Below are positions 49,801 to 61,898 of a stretch of 64,000 nt of DNA, piece after piece. The DNA lies in the NCBI GenBank assembly GCA_958299035.1, contig CATQJL010000316.1:22111676-22175675 (forward strand). Direction: 5' to 3'. The first letter of the stretch is position 1, and the number at the start of each line of letters is the position of its first letter. The position numbers were made by a program, and so were the translations under genes. The notes below the pieces were generated by a model. That model worked only from the letters and a program-made list of their open reading frames with translations. It searched no databases and had not been told where the DNA came from. Source of the stretch: Cylicocyclus nassatus. Its lineage: Eukaryota > Nematoda > Chromadorea > Rhabditida > Strongylidae.

Positions 49801-50294
49801 GATGAAGGGCTGTCATGTCAGATTGCTAGCGGCTGTTCCTACATATCTCGCGTCATTTGAAGTAAATTTGATGCGTCATTTTTTTCTTTTGTGATCACTG
49901 CTGGGTAAACGTTCTTCAACAATTTGCACAATAGCCAAAAAGCAATGAGTCAGCTCTTCGCTGCAAGCTCCTGACGGTTTCTTAGATCCAACAGCGATTC
50001 TCATTGGTAATCTTTGCTGAGAAGATTAAAATTGTATCACGGATCTTCAGTGAAATTTTATCATATAGTAATCCTAACAAGGGCGGAAATACGAACTCAA
50101 GAAATTGAAAGACCTAGGATTGCCATGCTAGCATGAGAGATGAGAGTACTTAATTTCAAGCGAACACTCTAATGGAATGTGCACACGGTAAGAAAAGCTG
50201 ATTGCTAAAGCCAAGAAATTGAACTTCATTTTGCTCATTTCTGTCATGATCAGCCAGTTGTTGTTGTGTTAGACCGTTTTTGGTGATTATTGTA
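46802..50294. other. Intergenic, no gene seen
   Basis: No gene, RNA gene or strong repeat recognised over about 3.5 kb. C run at 49386-49395. Confidence 0.45.
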
Positions 50295-50472
50295 AGCTTT
50301 AATTCAATAGGCTTAGCGGTTGGAAGGCGGGGCTTTGTGACCTAATTAAAGCCGCTCGCGCCCACGACGCAGTCTGCGTCTCTCTTGTGCGCATGCTGTC
50401 TGATCATTATCTAGCCTTAGTTAGGTCACGAAGCCCCGCCTTCCAGCCGGCAAGCAAGTTGAAGCAAAGGGT
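50295..50472. mobile_element. Palindromic MITE, GGAAGGCGGGGCTT family (copy 1)
   Basis: The left half (..GCGGTTGGAAGGCGGGGCTT.GTGACCTAATTAA) is mirrored by the right half (..TTAGTTAGGTCACGAAGCCCC..). The centre carries GACGCAGTCTGCGTC. About 178 bp; a second copy is at 61899-62073. Confidence 0.75.
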
Positions 50473-51148
50473 ATGTCATTGACCTTACTTAATCTTTTTG
50501 ACTAATCCTGAATATTAAAATTCTGTCAATTGCCAAAAAGCATTAGAACCTAGAGCGTAGCAGTCCAACAGTATTCTTTCCCCATTTTGTGAAATGCGTT
50601 GTAAATGAAAGTGGGAGCCAAACTTTTCTTCGAAGGTAGCTTCACTGAAAAAAATGGAACAAAATTGGTCAAAGCAATTTTGATTGAAGTAGACTGATGT
50701 TCTCAATACTATCATTCATTATTTCTCTCCGCAAACCACGGGAGTGCCCGTTCGAATTCTCTCGTCACTTGGACTCCAATCTCGCGATGCTCTCGTTGTG
50801 CAGTTGTCACGCTCAATTGAGATGTATACGTGGTCATCATACGTTTTTCATTCCGTTTTTCTTCGTTTCATGTCGGTGTTGAGGATTTGTCCGTCGGCAC
50901 TTTATTGCCTTTCAACGTGATCTATTGCAATTGCTCGCTCACTTCACACAGCTGTAATTCTGCCCTAGGAGCAACCCTCAACGCTCACATTTTGTACTTT
51001 TCTCTCTTCCTCATTGTTTACTACAAAGACTTTGCGAATCTCATATGTACATCTGAGACGTCGTTTGCCTAAAAGATGTCTTGAAAAGAGATCAAAAGAT
51101 AATTATGAAAATATTCCATGTCCGATTGTCACTGAACCTCGGCATTGC
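50473..51148. other. Intergenic, no gene seen
   Basis: No recognised feature. Confidence 0.4.
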
Positions 51149-52152
51149 GTGTAACTTTTGAGTTGATTGTAGAGCCTTTTGTCAAGATAGTTGAATTTTT
51201 TATTCGCGGCTTACGTTTCGACGTCGTCGCCTTCTTCGGAGCCTGGAAAATTAGAAATATTGCGACTTATCCGCTGAAACGGCTAATCACCCACAGGAGT
51301 ATCACTCAACATCATGCTAAACACTGCTACGATACCAGAGAGTCAGAACCAAGCTAGCGCTCGCCTCAGTAGCCTTAGCGGTGAACAGAACGAGTACCAC
51401 GGACTGAATTATGCCTTCATTAGTGAATTAGCCTCTCTTATAATATCCGACCTCGACCACGCAGATCAAAACTCACGGAGATTTTGATACAGAGCTAACT
51501 TATTGGTCACAGCAATGCATACCTCCTTGCAATTCATTCTAGGGTTTTTGGATGTTATTCAGAACTAAGGTTTTCCGCGCTATCACTTTGGGTTCTCGCG
51601 ATAGGATCGTGACAGTTGTTTCAAAGGAGCGATTATAATGGCATTGCCCGCGATGGACTCCTAGCGATGTACATTCAGTCCGTGGTACTCGCTCCTCACT
51701 ACTAAGGCTGCGTTCAGACTGATTTCGAAATCCGGGAACAGTTCCAGCACAGCGCTTGAAATGAGCGCTGTGCTGAAACTGTTTCCGGATTTCGAAATCA
51801 GTCTGAACGCAGCCAAGGCTGCGTTCATACTGATCCCCAAGTCCGGGAACAGTTCCAGTACAGCGCTTAAAATGAGCGCTGTGCTGAAACCGTTCCCGGA
51901 TTTCGAAATCAGTCTGAACGCAGCCCAAAGGCTATTGAGGTAAGCGCTAGCTTGATTCTGACCCTCTGGTATCGTGGTAGTGTTTAACATGATGTTGAGC
52001 GATATTCTTGGCTGATTAGGCGTTTGAGTGGATAAGTCGCAATGTTTCTAACCTTTCCAAGCTCTGAAGAAAGCGAGACGACGCCGAAACGTAAGCCCGA
52101 AAGAATTTAACAATCTTGGCACAAGGCTCTACAATCAATTCAAAGTTGCATG
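51149..52152. mobile_element. Inverted-repeat element with about 255-bp arms
   Basis: The left arm 51149-51404 (GTAACTTTTGAGTTGATTGT...GAGTACCACGGACTGAAT) is mirrored by 51669-52152, the latter interrupted by the palindromes at 51706-51925. Arm identity is about 80%. Both arms keep a similar reading frame start (FELIVEP), which then diverges by frameshift. About 260 bp of unique spacer lies between. No transposase recognised. Confidence 0.7.
51706..51925. repeat. Two tandem 109-bp palindromes
   Basis: 51706-51814 and 51817-51925 are each nearly perfect palindromes (GGCTGCGTTCAGACTGATTT...CAGCACAGCGCT / AGCGCTGTGCTG...GAACGCAGCC), separated by AA. They interrupt the right arm of the element at 51149-52152: removing them restores CTACTAA + GGCTATTGAGG as in the left arm. 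Confidence 0.85.
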
Positions 52153-52456
52153 AAAATATCCTTGAATGGCGTAAGTATGCTAAAAATGAATTGCGACGGC
52201 GCTTTGAGTCGCATAGAAAGTGTCGCAGCATAACATTTGATCTGCAAACTTATCTGCTTTTTTTTACAAAGAAATCATAACGTAATAGGTCGCAACGAGA
52301 AGGTTCTCTTCGCAAGAGCTAGGAACGCTGTCAACTGAAGTATACCTGTTTTACTTAGGCGTCCAGCACAGATGTAGTAAAGAACATTGGGATCGTACTT
52401 GGGATATACAGCGAAGGGATATCGTGAAATGCTAAATATATCGTCTAGTCCTCGAC

Positions 52457-52860
52457 TGCTGCTACTCTGCTCTGCGTACTCTGACCTGCGGCGCGCATGA
52501 CAACATTATGAGAGTTCTGTTAGGAAAGTAGCCCTGTTTCGCCTCCTGCCCCTCTTGCTGCAACGCAGCAACATGTTGTTTTCAAGGATAACGCCAAACG
52601 GTTTGTTGCCACATGTTGTTGCACGTTGAAACATGTTAGCCATGCGCGTCGCATACGCAGAGCAGGGGCAAAGTCGACTGCACGAAATCGCTCAGGTCGC
52701 TGTAGCGTAAACGCACGCGAGCGGCCTGCAACGCGGCTGCCGAGTGCGGGCGCTGTGATGACTCATGCGCGCGAATGCCAATGCTGGCCTGCAAGCGAAC
52801 CGCTCGCGGGCGTTCAGCCCGGGCGATTCCCGATGCACCGACTACAGCGTTACGATTGTT
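52457..52860. repeat. CpG-rich degenerate inverted repeats
   Basis: CTGCTCTGCGTA...GCGCGCATG (52464-52500) is mirrored at about 52636-52672, and 52689-52850 is a second degenerate palindrome (CGCTGTAG at both ends, CGCGAGCGG mirrored). High CpG density contrasts with the A+T-rich surroundings. Non-coding as far as I can see. Confidence 0.45.
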
Positions 52861-53276
52861 GACTATACGTGACCTCCACACATGCTCACTTGCTTCACCA
52901 TCAAGCTGATACGTTACTAACATGCTCCAGAATGTCTTTTTCACTAGGGCGCGAAATTCAAAGTAATTGAAAAACCAATGGCTTTTTCACCATAATTGAC
53001 CAAATCACACCAAATGTGGACTATATGTATGCACTATTACTCCCAAATGTGATCTGATATATAGAGACTCGTAAGATGCGCTCAGAAATCATCAGATAGC
53101 GGGAAACTGAGCGGGTACCGAAGCGAACCTTCTAACACTTTTGAGATTATTGGTTCACTAGTGTTATAAAACATGGGAAACTTGTTTGGTAATACTTGTT
53201 CTGGGGTTCGATGCTCTTTAACAGTCACCAAATCAACTGAGTCTGTTCGGAACATAGATCTTTCCGTAAACCTGTC

Positions 53277-53446
53277 TATAGGCTGTAGCAACCAGCATCG
53301 GTTATGCGACGTCGCGCCTGCGGCGACTTACGACGATGCGATTTGGCGCGCGCGAACTCTGCCACGCGTTATGGCACGCCGCATGCGACGCTGCGTCGTC
53401 GCAAGGCCTACTGGCGCGGGACCGATGCCGGCTGATACAGCCTATA
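53277..53446. mobile_element. 170-bp CpG-rich MITE
   Basis: TATAGGCTGTAGCAACCAGC at 53277 and its mirror ending CAGCCTATA at 53446 (about 21 of 25 positions match). TA at both outer edges. The interior is CG-dense (GCGACGTCGCGCC, CGACGCTGCGTCGTCGC). Confidence 0.65.
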
Positions 53447-56400
53447 AGTTGGTTTGGCCCGAACTGTTTGAGCGCTCAATAATCATTGAGTAGAAAGAAC
53501 CAAACAACCCTCCCTTCATTTGGGCCATAAATTGACCTGAGATAGTGAGATGAATATTGTGCTTTTATTTACGGCTGAGAGAGTGTAAAAAATACTAGGG
53601 TTATGCTTTTGCTGATGCTCTTTAATTTTTTTTCTTGCTGAAAGTCTTTGTCATTTAACATAGTTCTGCAGACAGTCGTTATTTTCTTTTATTCAATTTT
53701 CGTAGCTGATATAACATTTCGTAATCAAAAGGGAGTTCGTAACCGTGCGATTGCATGAGACTTTATAAGTACGCTTGAAGCCAGCACGTGCCTGGCCCTG
53801 ATTTTGCTTCATCGCTGTAACATCGGTGGTCCAAAGAAACTTGTGTAAAAATGTCATCACTTTATATTGTTTCCATGCTACTTAGGAGTGATGAAATATA
53901 TATAGGAAACACATCCGCTTATCTTTTTTCCTTTGTTTGTTTCCCGTATCTGCATAGTCACAAATTATTTCCTTTTGTTTTCACGGGATGATATATTCAT
54001 CAAAATCACATAAACAGAGTTATTGGTCCATTTTGAACGCTCAACGTGCGTGTGGAAACTTTACTAGAAAGGATGGTTAACAAAACTGAAGAATCGCACG
54101 ACGACGCCCTCAGATACTTTTACAAAAAATGTAATACTTTTACAAAAAATGTAAAGTGAAAACTTGAAAGGGACTTGAGATTGAAAGCTTCTGTCAGCGA
54201 ACAAACACAGTAACCACTAAGCGGAAACATTGCTTACCTACCTCTAAGTGTACTTGCTTCCGGTTGAGCGACTTGTGTTCGAAACACGTTGTAACTCCTC
54301 TCCCAAAAACTGCCTCTAAAGAGAATTCGGAATAAGCATTTCATGCGATCAAGATATCTGAATGGTTTTCAGAAGCCCCTTTGATCTGATTAGAGGCAAA
54401 CAAAAAACAAGAATTGTGCTTCGTTTGTTGAAAAGCGCCATTGAGCGTCTTCCAGAGTTACAATTAATTTCCTTTTTGCATCGGAAATTTTTAAGGAGCT
54501 GTAACGTAAACTAGCATGGCAGAAGCATGAGAGTGCTAATTCCTGACGCCTCTGTGACATCGTATTGAAAATCCACGGATGTTTTTAGAACCAGACCCAA
54601 ACATTCAAAAATCCATAGCCGGAAGTTTCTTGGGTTTCAATATGTCGTGTGAGTGTGAACTCTATGTTTTGAGCAACATTTCATCTCCTTCTATAACCTG
54701 CCTTTTCTTCATGATCACATTCTAGCGTTCGCTGTTTATTTTTGTTATCATCTTGTGAAAGTGTTGTTCTCAAACAAAGGCAGGTTTTTGTTCCTTTACT
54801 ACCGAAAACACCGCCCAACATTCAAAAGCCAAAATATTTAGATAATTACTTACTATATTTGTAGATAATAGATCCGGATGTGTACATCGGACATACTGGT
54901 AGGGGAAGGGGCTAAAAAGTTTAAAAAATTCAATTTCGTTTTCCCCAATCATGATGCCCTAAGACTCACACCAATCTGAAATGCAATATGCCGGAAGTTA
55001 TTGAAAATGCATGTTACATTTTGCAAAGAACGCTCAAGTTTTATTACACTGACGGAAGAAAATACCGCAGTCTTATAGAACTTGTAGAGAAAGCAAGATA
55101 AACAGTATATAAAAACACAAGAGCAGTCAAACATGCAGGAAATAAACTGAGATTTAAAAAATCGTAAACGTAAATACAAAGTACATATTGCCGAAACATA
55201 TGCTGTAAAGCTTCTTTCCTCTCCACGCCAAGCATGACTTATGTTAGAAGAGTGTTAGAAGAGATCTGTAAGAAAAGCAATGCCTTTTTCGTCATGTCAC
55301 ACGAAAGTGTGTGAAAGTTGGAAAAGGATTAAGTTTGTGACCTTTACAACTCTCTTTGAAAGACAATTTTTTACCCGGCAAGTTCAAAGCTCAACCGAGC
55401 TCAAATTGACAAAAAGCTAAAAAAGGCTAGATAAAGCCATTTCTTTTTGGAAGCTGCTTTCAAGCACTGGCGCAATCATAATTGCAGGGGATGAAATGTA
55501 AACCCAGTATCAGCTTTGCACGAATGGCAAGCAAAAGGAACATCGTCACCGTAGCTTATTGTGATTAGATGCTCAAAAAGCGCAGGGAATATACCAAAAC
55601 CTATCTTTTGGTGTCAATGATGTTTTATTACGTGTCACTCATAGTTTGTCTCTGCTTCTCAGTATATATAAGGCACTTACAATCAATGTCCTAGCCTCTT
55701 TCTTGCTTCACTTCATTGTATTACAACTGTAGCGACGTAGGCTCAGCCTCCTCGGCTCTGCTCGATTGCCTTATCAAAATCTTTTAAAGGCAAATTCTCG
55801 TCACAACCGAGTTACTGAGAAATGTAATGCGGAATTTGTCTTCTAGTAAACTGATGGCCTAAATCCGGCATTCTTAAACCACCAAACTTTGGTTACAATT
55901 CCGGCGCCGGCACTTACGGAAACCTAGCTTTGGCGCTCGGCCCATCTGGGGATTAACCGCAACACGTTTATACAATAAACGCGAAATGTACAGGGTATTT
56001 CAACCGGCGCCACCCTTGAACTTGCAGTCTACACTGTAACCGACGGCTCAACTCGGTCAACATCCGAGTTTATGATACATCGATTCGAGGCTGAGATTAC
56101 TTGTGCGAAAACCCCGCAAACAAAATCTGTCAAGCCACTGCATTCAGGTCGAACCTACGGTTAGCTTAGCTACTCCGACGCGTCTCCACTCGCGGCTGCC
56201 TGGCAGTCCATGAGTTACAGCAGTAATGCGCATTAGATTAAGCATTAACATTTGTCAACAGTCCTCAGACTAAGAGAGAAAGGATTCTAATCTGCTGGTG
56301 AGGTAATCAGAAGAATAATTCGACTTGTTGCGCTCCATCGACGCCCACTAGACTTCATATCCATTTAAGATTTCAAGGGTTCACCATAAAGCAGAGCGCC

Positions 56401-59400
56401 TAGTATCGAAACGATACGACCCTCTACGGTTTTGGTATAGTAGACTGTAGTAGACTGCCATCTACTTTATGCTGGCTGTTCCATCAGGCTATGGCGCGTT
56501 CCATCAGACTCAATTTAAACGATCCAAAGTTCCTTTTGCACAATCGCTTATGTAAAGATATCTTCCGCGAAAGCTTACTGACTGAGCGCGGAGAACAGTC
56601 AATAAGGTGTGTAAGATATAAAGAAATTGAGAAAATCGAAGAAGCATAGGCCACTGTGGGTGAGTTGGGTTCCGGGTACCAAAGGGGGGGGGGGGAACGA
56701 GGGGGACCCCGTACTCAAAAATTGACCAAAAACTCGGAAAGAAGAGAGAAAAAGAAGAAGTGAAATGGTTACTGAAATCCCACCTTTCACCGGCTTCGTT
56801 GAAACTGGGCCTTCGGATGTCTGAGCGATTCGTGTGCCACGCGGGTCTTTCCTAGCTGAGGTTGGGGCGCGAACACTGATGAATAGTGAACGAATGACAG
56901 AACTAAGAATACCAAATCGGCTTGAAGTAGTCGCGGATAGCAACCGCCGTAGACACACACCTCAAACTTGGGTAATTAAACCCTTTATTTACCATTAATC
57001 AACAACAACAAAACATGCGAGACAAAAATACGAGGCGTAAAGCAATTCTAGTCGAACTTTGAGTATCATAATGAGCACCAGTAAAAGGATAAACACTTCA
57101 CGGTAAGTATGAGGCACAATGACCTGAGTACACGAGAAGAAATAGCAAATAAACTCAACAAATAACATATGAACGCTACTGAGTACTAGGGAAACAGCAA
57201 ATAGTTGCAAAAAGGTGAACCGGAACCAATGAACCGAAAATATGGGCAAGTATGAGATGTAAACAATGAGAACAAAAGCATATGTCCTAGTATACCTCGG
57301 AGTTATGCAAGACAAAGTGACGGCAAGGTATGAATCAACGGTCGACGAAGAAATGACGATTGAGAAGATCCGAAGTCGATCACTGTGCGCTGCCTAAAAT
57401 ACTTGGGTTTTGGCGCGCGAATTGATTGACAGGGGGTGCTGAGGCCGGGGGTTAGATCCGGCCTCAGCACAGTGGGAGCGACTACATCTCAACCGTCAAT
57501 GCACCCAGCGGGGAGAGGTCCTGGCGCGAAAATGCTATCACGCCACTAATAGCGGCATATAGCGCTCGTGCCCAGCCTGTATCGAGAAGCGAGAAGTGGC
57601 TTGCATCGCGCGAAACAACGACGAGCCATCTCATGACATATCATTAGCCGTCGTAAAAATAAGTTCTAATCGGTAGTTTGTTTCAAGTTTCAAGATCAAG
57701 GTATGCTCAAGCTTTGCGTTGTGACTCATTATTAGCAATAATGACCGGCTATTAGTCAAATGATGTCTGCATTTTTCGAAATGTACCAGTACTAAAGATG
57801 GATATGCATCCAACTTCCACTCTATCAGAGTGAAATTTGCATCATCGTTCCTAGTCATAGGAGCCCTGTAATTAATTCTGCTAATTATCGCATACACATG
57901 TATGTGTTCTAGTTTCGCTATCCCCTAAGTGCTAAAGTCCAAAATCTTGACGTTCGCCCTGGAAATCTCGTGAGTCGCTGGCTAAGGGCTTGATCAAAGA
58001 TGAGAGCTTTTCTCACTCTGTTCCAGAAACTCAATTTGGAGTAATCGCTTGAGAGGTGAGCATGTTAATTTTATTGTCAAGAAAACCCCTGCAGCCAGAT
58101 GCTAGTGGAAAGTTTCAAAATGGCAAAACGCAACGAAATGTTGTTACGAAATGTTGAATAAAAAGTGAAGGAAATTTCTAAAACATGGATCTGTTCCAGA
58201 TGTCAGTTTATAAACAAGAGTTCGTAAAGTTTATAAACACTGAGAATGTCGCGTGCAGTATTTTTTGCCAGAAATCTTTTGAGATTAGCCGGGAAACAAC
58301 TTCTTATCCCTCTTTGAACTCCAGACTGCCAGATGCCAGTTTCACTTAGCCTCCAATTTGCATAACTTTTGCTTTTCTGTCTCATGATATTAGGTAGTTG
58401 TTTTCAAGATTTACGGCTAAGAGAGAGTCCATACATAGCACTTTACTTAAATCAAAGAATGGTTATCATTTGTGGAGACGCTTATCAAAGGTTTCCCGCT
58501 GAATAACGCCCATTGTCACGACAAAATGATCAACACATCAATCATAAAAGCTCGAAATGCTATATACGACGACATAATCACTGCCCCATAGACAGGTTTT
58601 TCCCAAGGAGATGTTACACCCAATATTATCGAAAAAGTGCGAGTTCTCGCTAAATCGTTTTAGAATTTTGCACTCCAGAAACAGTGCGTGGGCGCCTTCG
58701 TTACTCGTGCCCAGCTTTTTTTTAACTTTTGTTCGGTCTCATTAGCAAGAGGTCTTCATTTTCCCAGTGAGCAAGTGTGATAGGCGGCAATCTCAGCTGC
58801 ATACAAAGCAATTTTTTCTAATGAGCAACGTTGCCCTTACTAATGAGCAGAAAAATCTTCTTCTCGCCTTTTCCTTTTCCTCTCGGAGGCGGTTATCTTA
58901 CTGGAATACTGCGCACTAGGCGCTCTTCCAACCTCTTCGTCTCGAAATTTCTTTCTCAAGAGCTTTATATAGATAACCTCATACCTGTCGCTCGTAGTAT
59001 GTGCTAGATGACCGAACATATATGCTAAAAGTGGATTACAAGATTCCCGTCCGAGAGGGGCGCGACAGATTTTTTTTTTCGAATAAAAGTGTGGCTTAGC
59101 AACACATTTCGAAAAATTTTTGAATGCTTTCCAAGATTTTTACGGCTCTAGAACCCAAGATCTCACAATTTGTCAGAAAAGTGGGCGTGGCGGCCTCGGA
59201 ATTTTTTCGCAAAGCTGGATTGAATTTCTGAAAGTTTTGAGATCTATTCCAATTATTCATAATTTTTAACAAGCTACTTGCACATTTTTATGATTCATTC
59301 AAGTAACTTACACAACCCGTTCTCGTAAGGCCGGGGGAGGGGGGAGGGGGAGGGAGGCCTCCATGGGTTACGTACTTATTTTAAAGTCACTTTGTCATAG

Positions 59401-60142
59401 TAAGAGACCATCTTGGGTCTCTGAGCCATACTCCGAAAATATACCATACGATTTTGATTTTGATTTTGAATTGTTTTTGCTGCCTCAATTCTCTTTTCTG
59501 TTTTTTGTGTTTCCATTCACCTGAGTATAACCACACTCAGCGGGTCTAGAGCATAGCGTCTTACGCTATGCTGTCTTTGCAAAATATTCCAGCCTCAAGT
59601 AACTAATGCTCATCGCGATTTATTAACAAAAACAATTTTTACTCTCTGGGGAAGTTCTATATCTTCCAAAAGAAGAGGCTGAAAAGCGAGGTATCAATTG
59701 ATAAAATAATAATTCACAAAATAGGTATGCAACTGTTTCACGAAACTTTAAGAAGCCCATTTCTGCCTTTGCTGGATTTCTTTTTCTGATTTTCCTCCAT
59801 TCCCTCTCCCTCCATCTCGTCATGTCCAACTCAATAAGTAGAAAAACCGTGGTGCTGATTGACCCGATTTCAAAATGTCAGCTGGTGACTTTGTTTGACT
59901 TCAACTCCGATGAAAACAAGTCAGAGCTTGCCCGGCTAAAACTCAAGTCTTTCAAAGGCGCCGCCAGTGAACAGAGCTGCAGTAAATTTCAAGCAAATGT
60001 TAGGAATGCAGTATGATTCAGTGTATGTTTTAAAGCAATATTTCAAAAAAGTTATGGCTAGTTTTCTACACTGCAACTGCTTTTTTTGGTCAAGTAATCA
60101 CAAAGCATTCTTTCTCTCGAAGAAGCTGTACACTTAAATCTG
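53447..60142. other. Long gene-free stretch
   Basis: No gene recognised in about 6.7 kb. Items seen: relic of the 46.6-kb MITE (AAAGGGAGTTCGTAA, 53734-53750); a 20-bp direct duplication of ATACTTTTACAAAAAATGTA near 54113-54155; a GTATATATAAGGC TATA-like motif at 55663; a run of 12 G at 56684-56695; a hairpin at 57436-57470. An ATG-initiated 64-codon frame at 59822-60016 has protein-like composition (DFNSDENKSELARLKLKSF) but nothing else to support it. Confidence 0.4.
57436..57470. repeat. GC-rich hairpin
   Basis: GTGCTGAGGCCGG (57436-57448) and its exact reverse complement (57458-57470) with a 9-nt loop. Confidence 0.7.
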
Positions 60143-60341
60143 GGTCGGTAGTAATCTGGTCGAAACTCCGAGTTTGAAGCTCCGCGTTAACTCAGAGATA
60201 ACTCTGAGTTCCGTTTCTGAAACTCTGAGTTACGCTTATTGAAACTCTGAGTTCCGCTTTCGTAATTCCGAATTCCAACTCTCAAGCTCGGAGTTTTGCT
60301 TTGAGGAGCTGTTAAGCACTTTGCTGCAAAAGCGACGTTAA

Positions 60342-60413
60342 AGTAGGGACTCGAACCTGTATGGTCTAGCGTAAAGATCCTATCACTAAACCGCTAGACC
60401 ATGATACACCCGC
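60342..60413 (-). pseudogene. tRNA-like relic
   Basis: On the minus strand there is an A-box-like TGGTCTAGCGGTTTAG and a perfect B box GGTTCGAGTCC (60347-60357) about 40 nt further on, at tRNA-like spacing. However, the T stem has only two pairs, the acceptor stem does not pair, and ATGGTCTAGCG/CGCTAGACCAT form an 11-bp hairpin instead of a cloverleaf. It is probably a decayed tRNA or tRNA-derived segment. Confidence 0.45.
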
Positions 60414-60669
60414 GAACCCTAAAACTGCTTTGCCATAATGTACTCACTCATTCCATTAACACTTAGCAGGTCAAAACAAGTTATACCAAAGCCTCACTCA
60501 TTTCCATTTCTATCGGGCAGTGATGGTTCATCACGAGGATTGGTCTTTTGCGCAGCTAAAAGCTTCAAACAATAGAGAAAGCTGATGGCATACGCATGAT
60601 AAGAGTTGACTATTAGGATTTGCGCAAGAATAAATCCTCCGGGCAAAGTTTGCCCTTCCATGATTTCGT

Positions 60670-61150
60670 CTTACTTACCGTATACCTACCGTACCGTTCC
60701 ATATGTCACCAGTGTATGTAGCAGGTAGATTGTCCGTAATCTGCATCCGGAATATTTCCAGTGTACCAAATTTCGGCTAATTCCGCTGCTTTAATTCATC
60801 TACCGTAAACCTACCGTAGCCCCGTCAGATGACACTGCAGTATAATCTACATGTCATATTCGTTATCGTTGCCCCGAATAACCCCAGTGTACCAAGTTTC
60901 GATCAGTTTCGTGATTTTCTCCTATCTACCGTAAACCTACCGTAACCTCGTCAGATGACACTGCAGCATAATCTACATGTCATATTCGTTATCGGCGCCC
61001 CGAATAACCCCAGTGTACCAAGTTTCGATTAGTTTCGTGATTTTCTCCCATCTACCGTAAACCTACCGTAACACCTCTACATGACCCCTTAGTAAAAAAT
61101 GAGTACCATATGCGTGACCAGCCCACCAATGACCCCCTGGGCCAAGTTTT
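60670..61150. repeat. Tandem repeat, about 123-bp unit, 3-4 copies
   Basis: Units start at CTACCGTAAACCTACCGTA and include GTCAGATGACACTGCAG.ATA, CCCCGAATAACCCCAGTGTA and CAAGTTTCGAT. The two middle units are about 93% identical; the first and last are more diverged or truncated. Confidence 0.8.
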
Positions 61151-61727
61151 TACAAAATTTCAAAATTTTGTAAATCACTGCGCACCACGATACCCCCATC
61201 ATGCCTGCTTAAACTACGAGCAAAATGTACCCCGGAGGACTTTTTAGCTGCCCCTCTTCTTTTGCGCACTATTTCTCTTTCTCTGATTAAACTCAGAGTT
61301 ATCTCTGAGTTCCACGATAGACTGGAACTCGCACCAAACTCAGAGTTATCGCAGACACTAGTTGCGCGTTTGGTGGCGCTGTTTCTTGTGCAGGACGATT
61401 TGGACAATGTTGCGCTACTAGGAATAAACTACGTGTTAAGGAGAATCCTGCCATATCATCGCTTTCCGGATATGATCTGTTCAAACACCTGTTAAGGGGG
61501 TCAAAAAGTTGCGCGTTAGCTCAGAGATAACTCAGAGTTAACTCTGAGTTATAACTCTGAGTTTCGATAGGTTTACTACCGACCCTGGTAATTTCGTAAG
61601 AGATGATCTGGTTGCCATAACGAAAAGGTATGAACACAAAAACTAGAAATTGAAAATTAAGAGACACGCTTTCGAAAAGTTTTTGGGATCAACCACCTGG
61701 GTGCTTGGACTCCTTGACTGATTGAAA

Positions 61728-61860
61728 GATCTTAGCTTATCCACTGACCAATTGGCAGCTCATATAGATTATTCGTGACCAAGAATTTGAACTCTAAACT
61801 TTCGCCCGATACCGTACTTGAGAACGCGATCGGAAAGAAGTACGGTAGTGGGAGAGAGGA
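61728..61860. repeat. Dispersed palindromic repeat (copy 2)
   Basis: ATACCGTACTTGAGAACGCG...GAAAGAAGTACGGTAGTGGG matches the unc-54 intron repeat at 6446-6590; alignment over the flank is in inverted orientation. Confidence 0.5.
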
Positions 61861-61898
61861 ATTAATTGTATTCTTTGAGCGAAGGAATCGTATGTGCG

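Larger units (their letters stand above)
60143..61584. mobile_element. 1.44-kb inverted-repeat element with AACTCAGAGTT motifs
   Basis: Ends GGGTCGGTAGTAATCTGGTC at 60143 and the mirror ending CTACCGACCC at 61584. Subterminal regions at both ends are packed with the near-palindromic 11-mer AACTCNGAGTT. The interior holds the tandem repeat at 60670-61150 and the tRNA-like relic at 60342-60413. No transposase. Confidence 0.7.

Noticed and set aside
51661..51990. 109-codon frame with internally repeated peptide
   Set aside because: It is a by-product of two tandem 109-bp palindromes.
55640..57320. TATA-like motif, AATAAA and a TGGTACCCGGAACC stretch resembling LTR retrotransposon parts
   Set aside because: No pair of long terminal repeats, no primer-binding site matching a tRNA I can verify, and no gag or pol frames.
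60342..60413. Functional tRNA gene on the minus strand
   Set aside because: The B box is perfect but acceptor and T stems do not pair; kept only as a tRNA-like relic.
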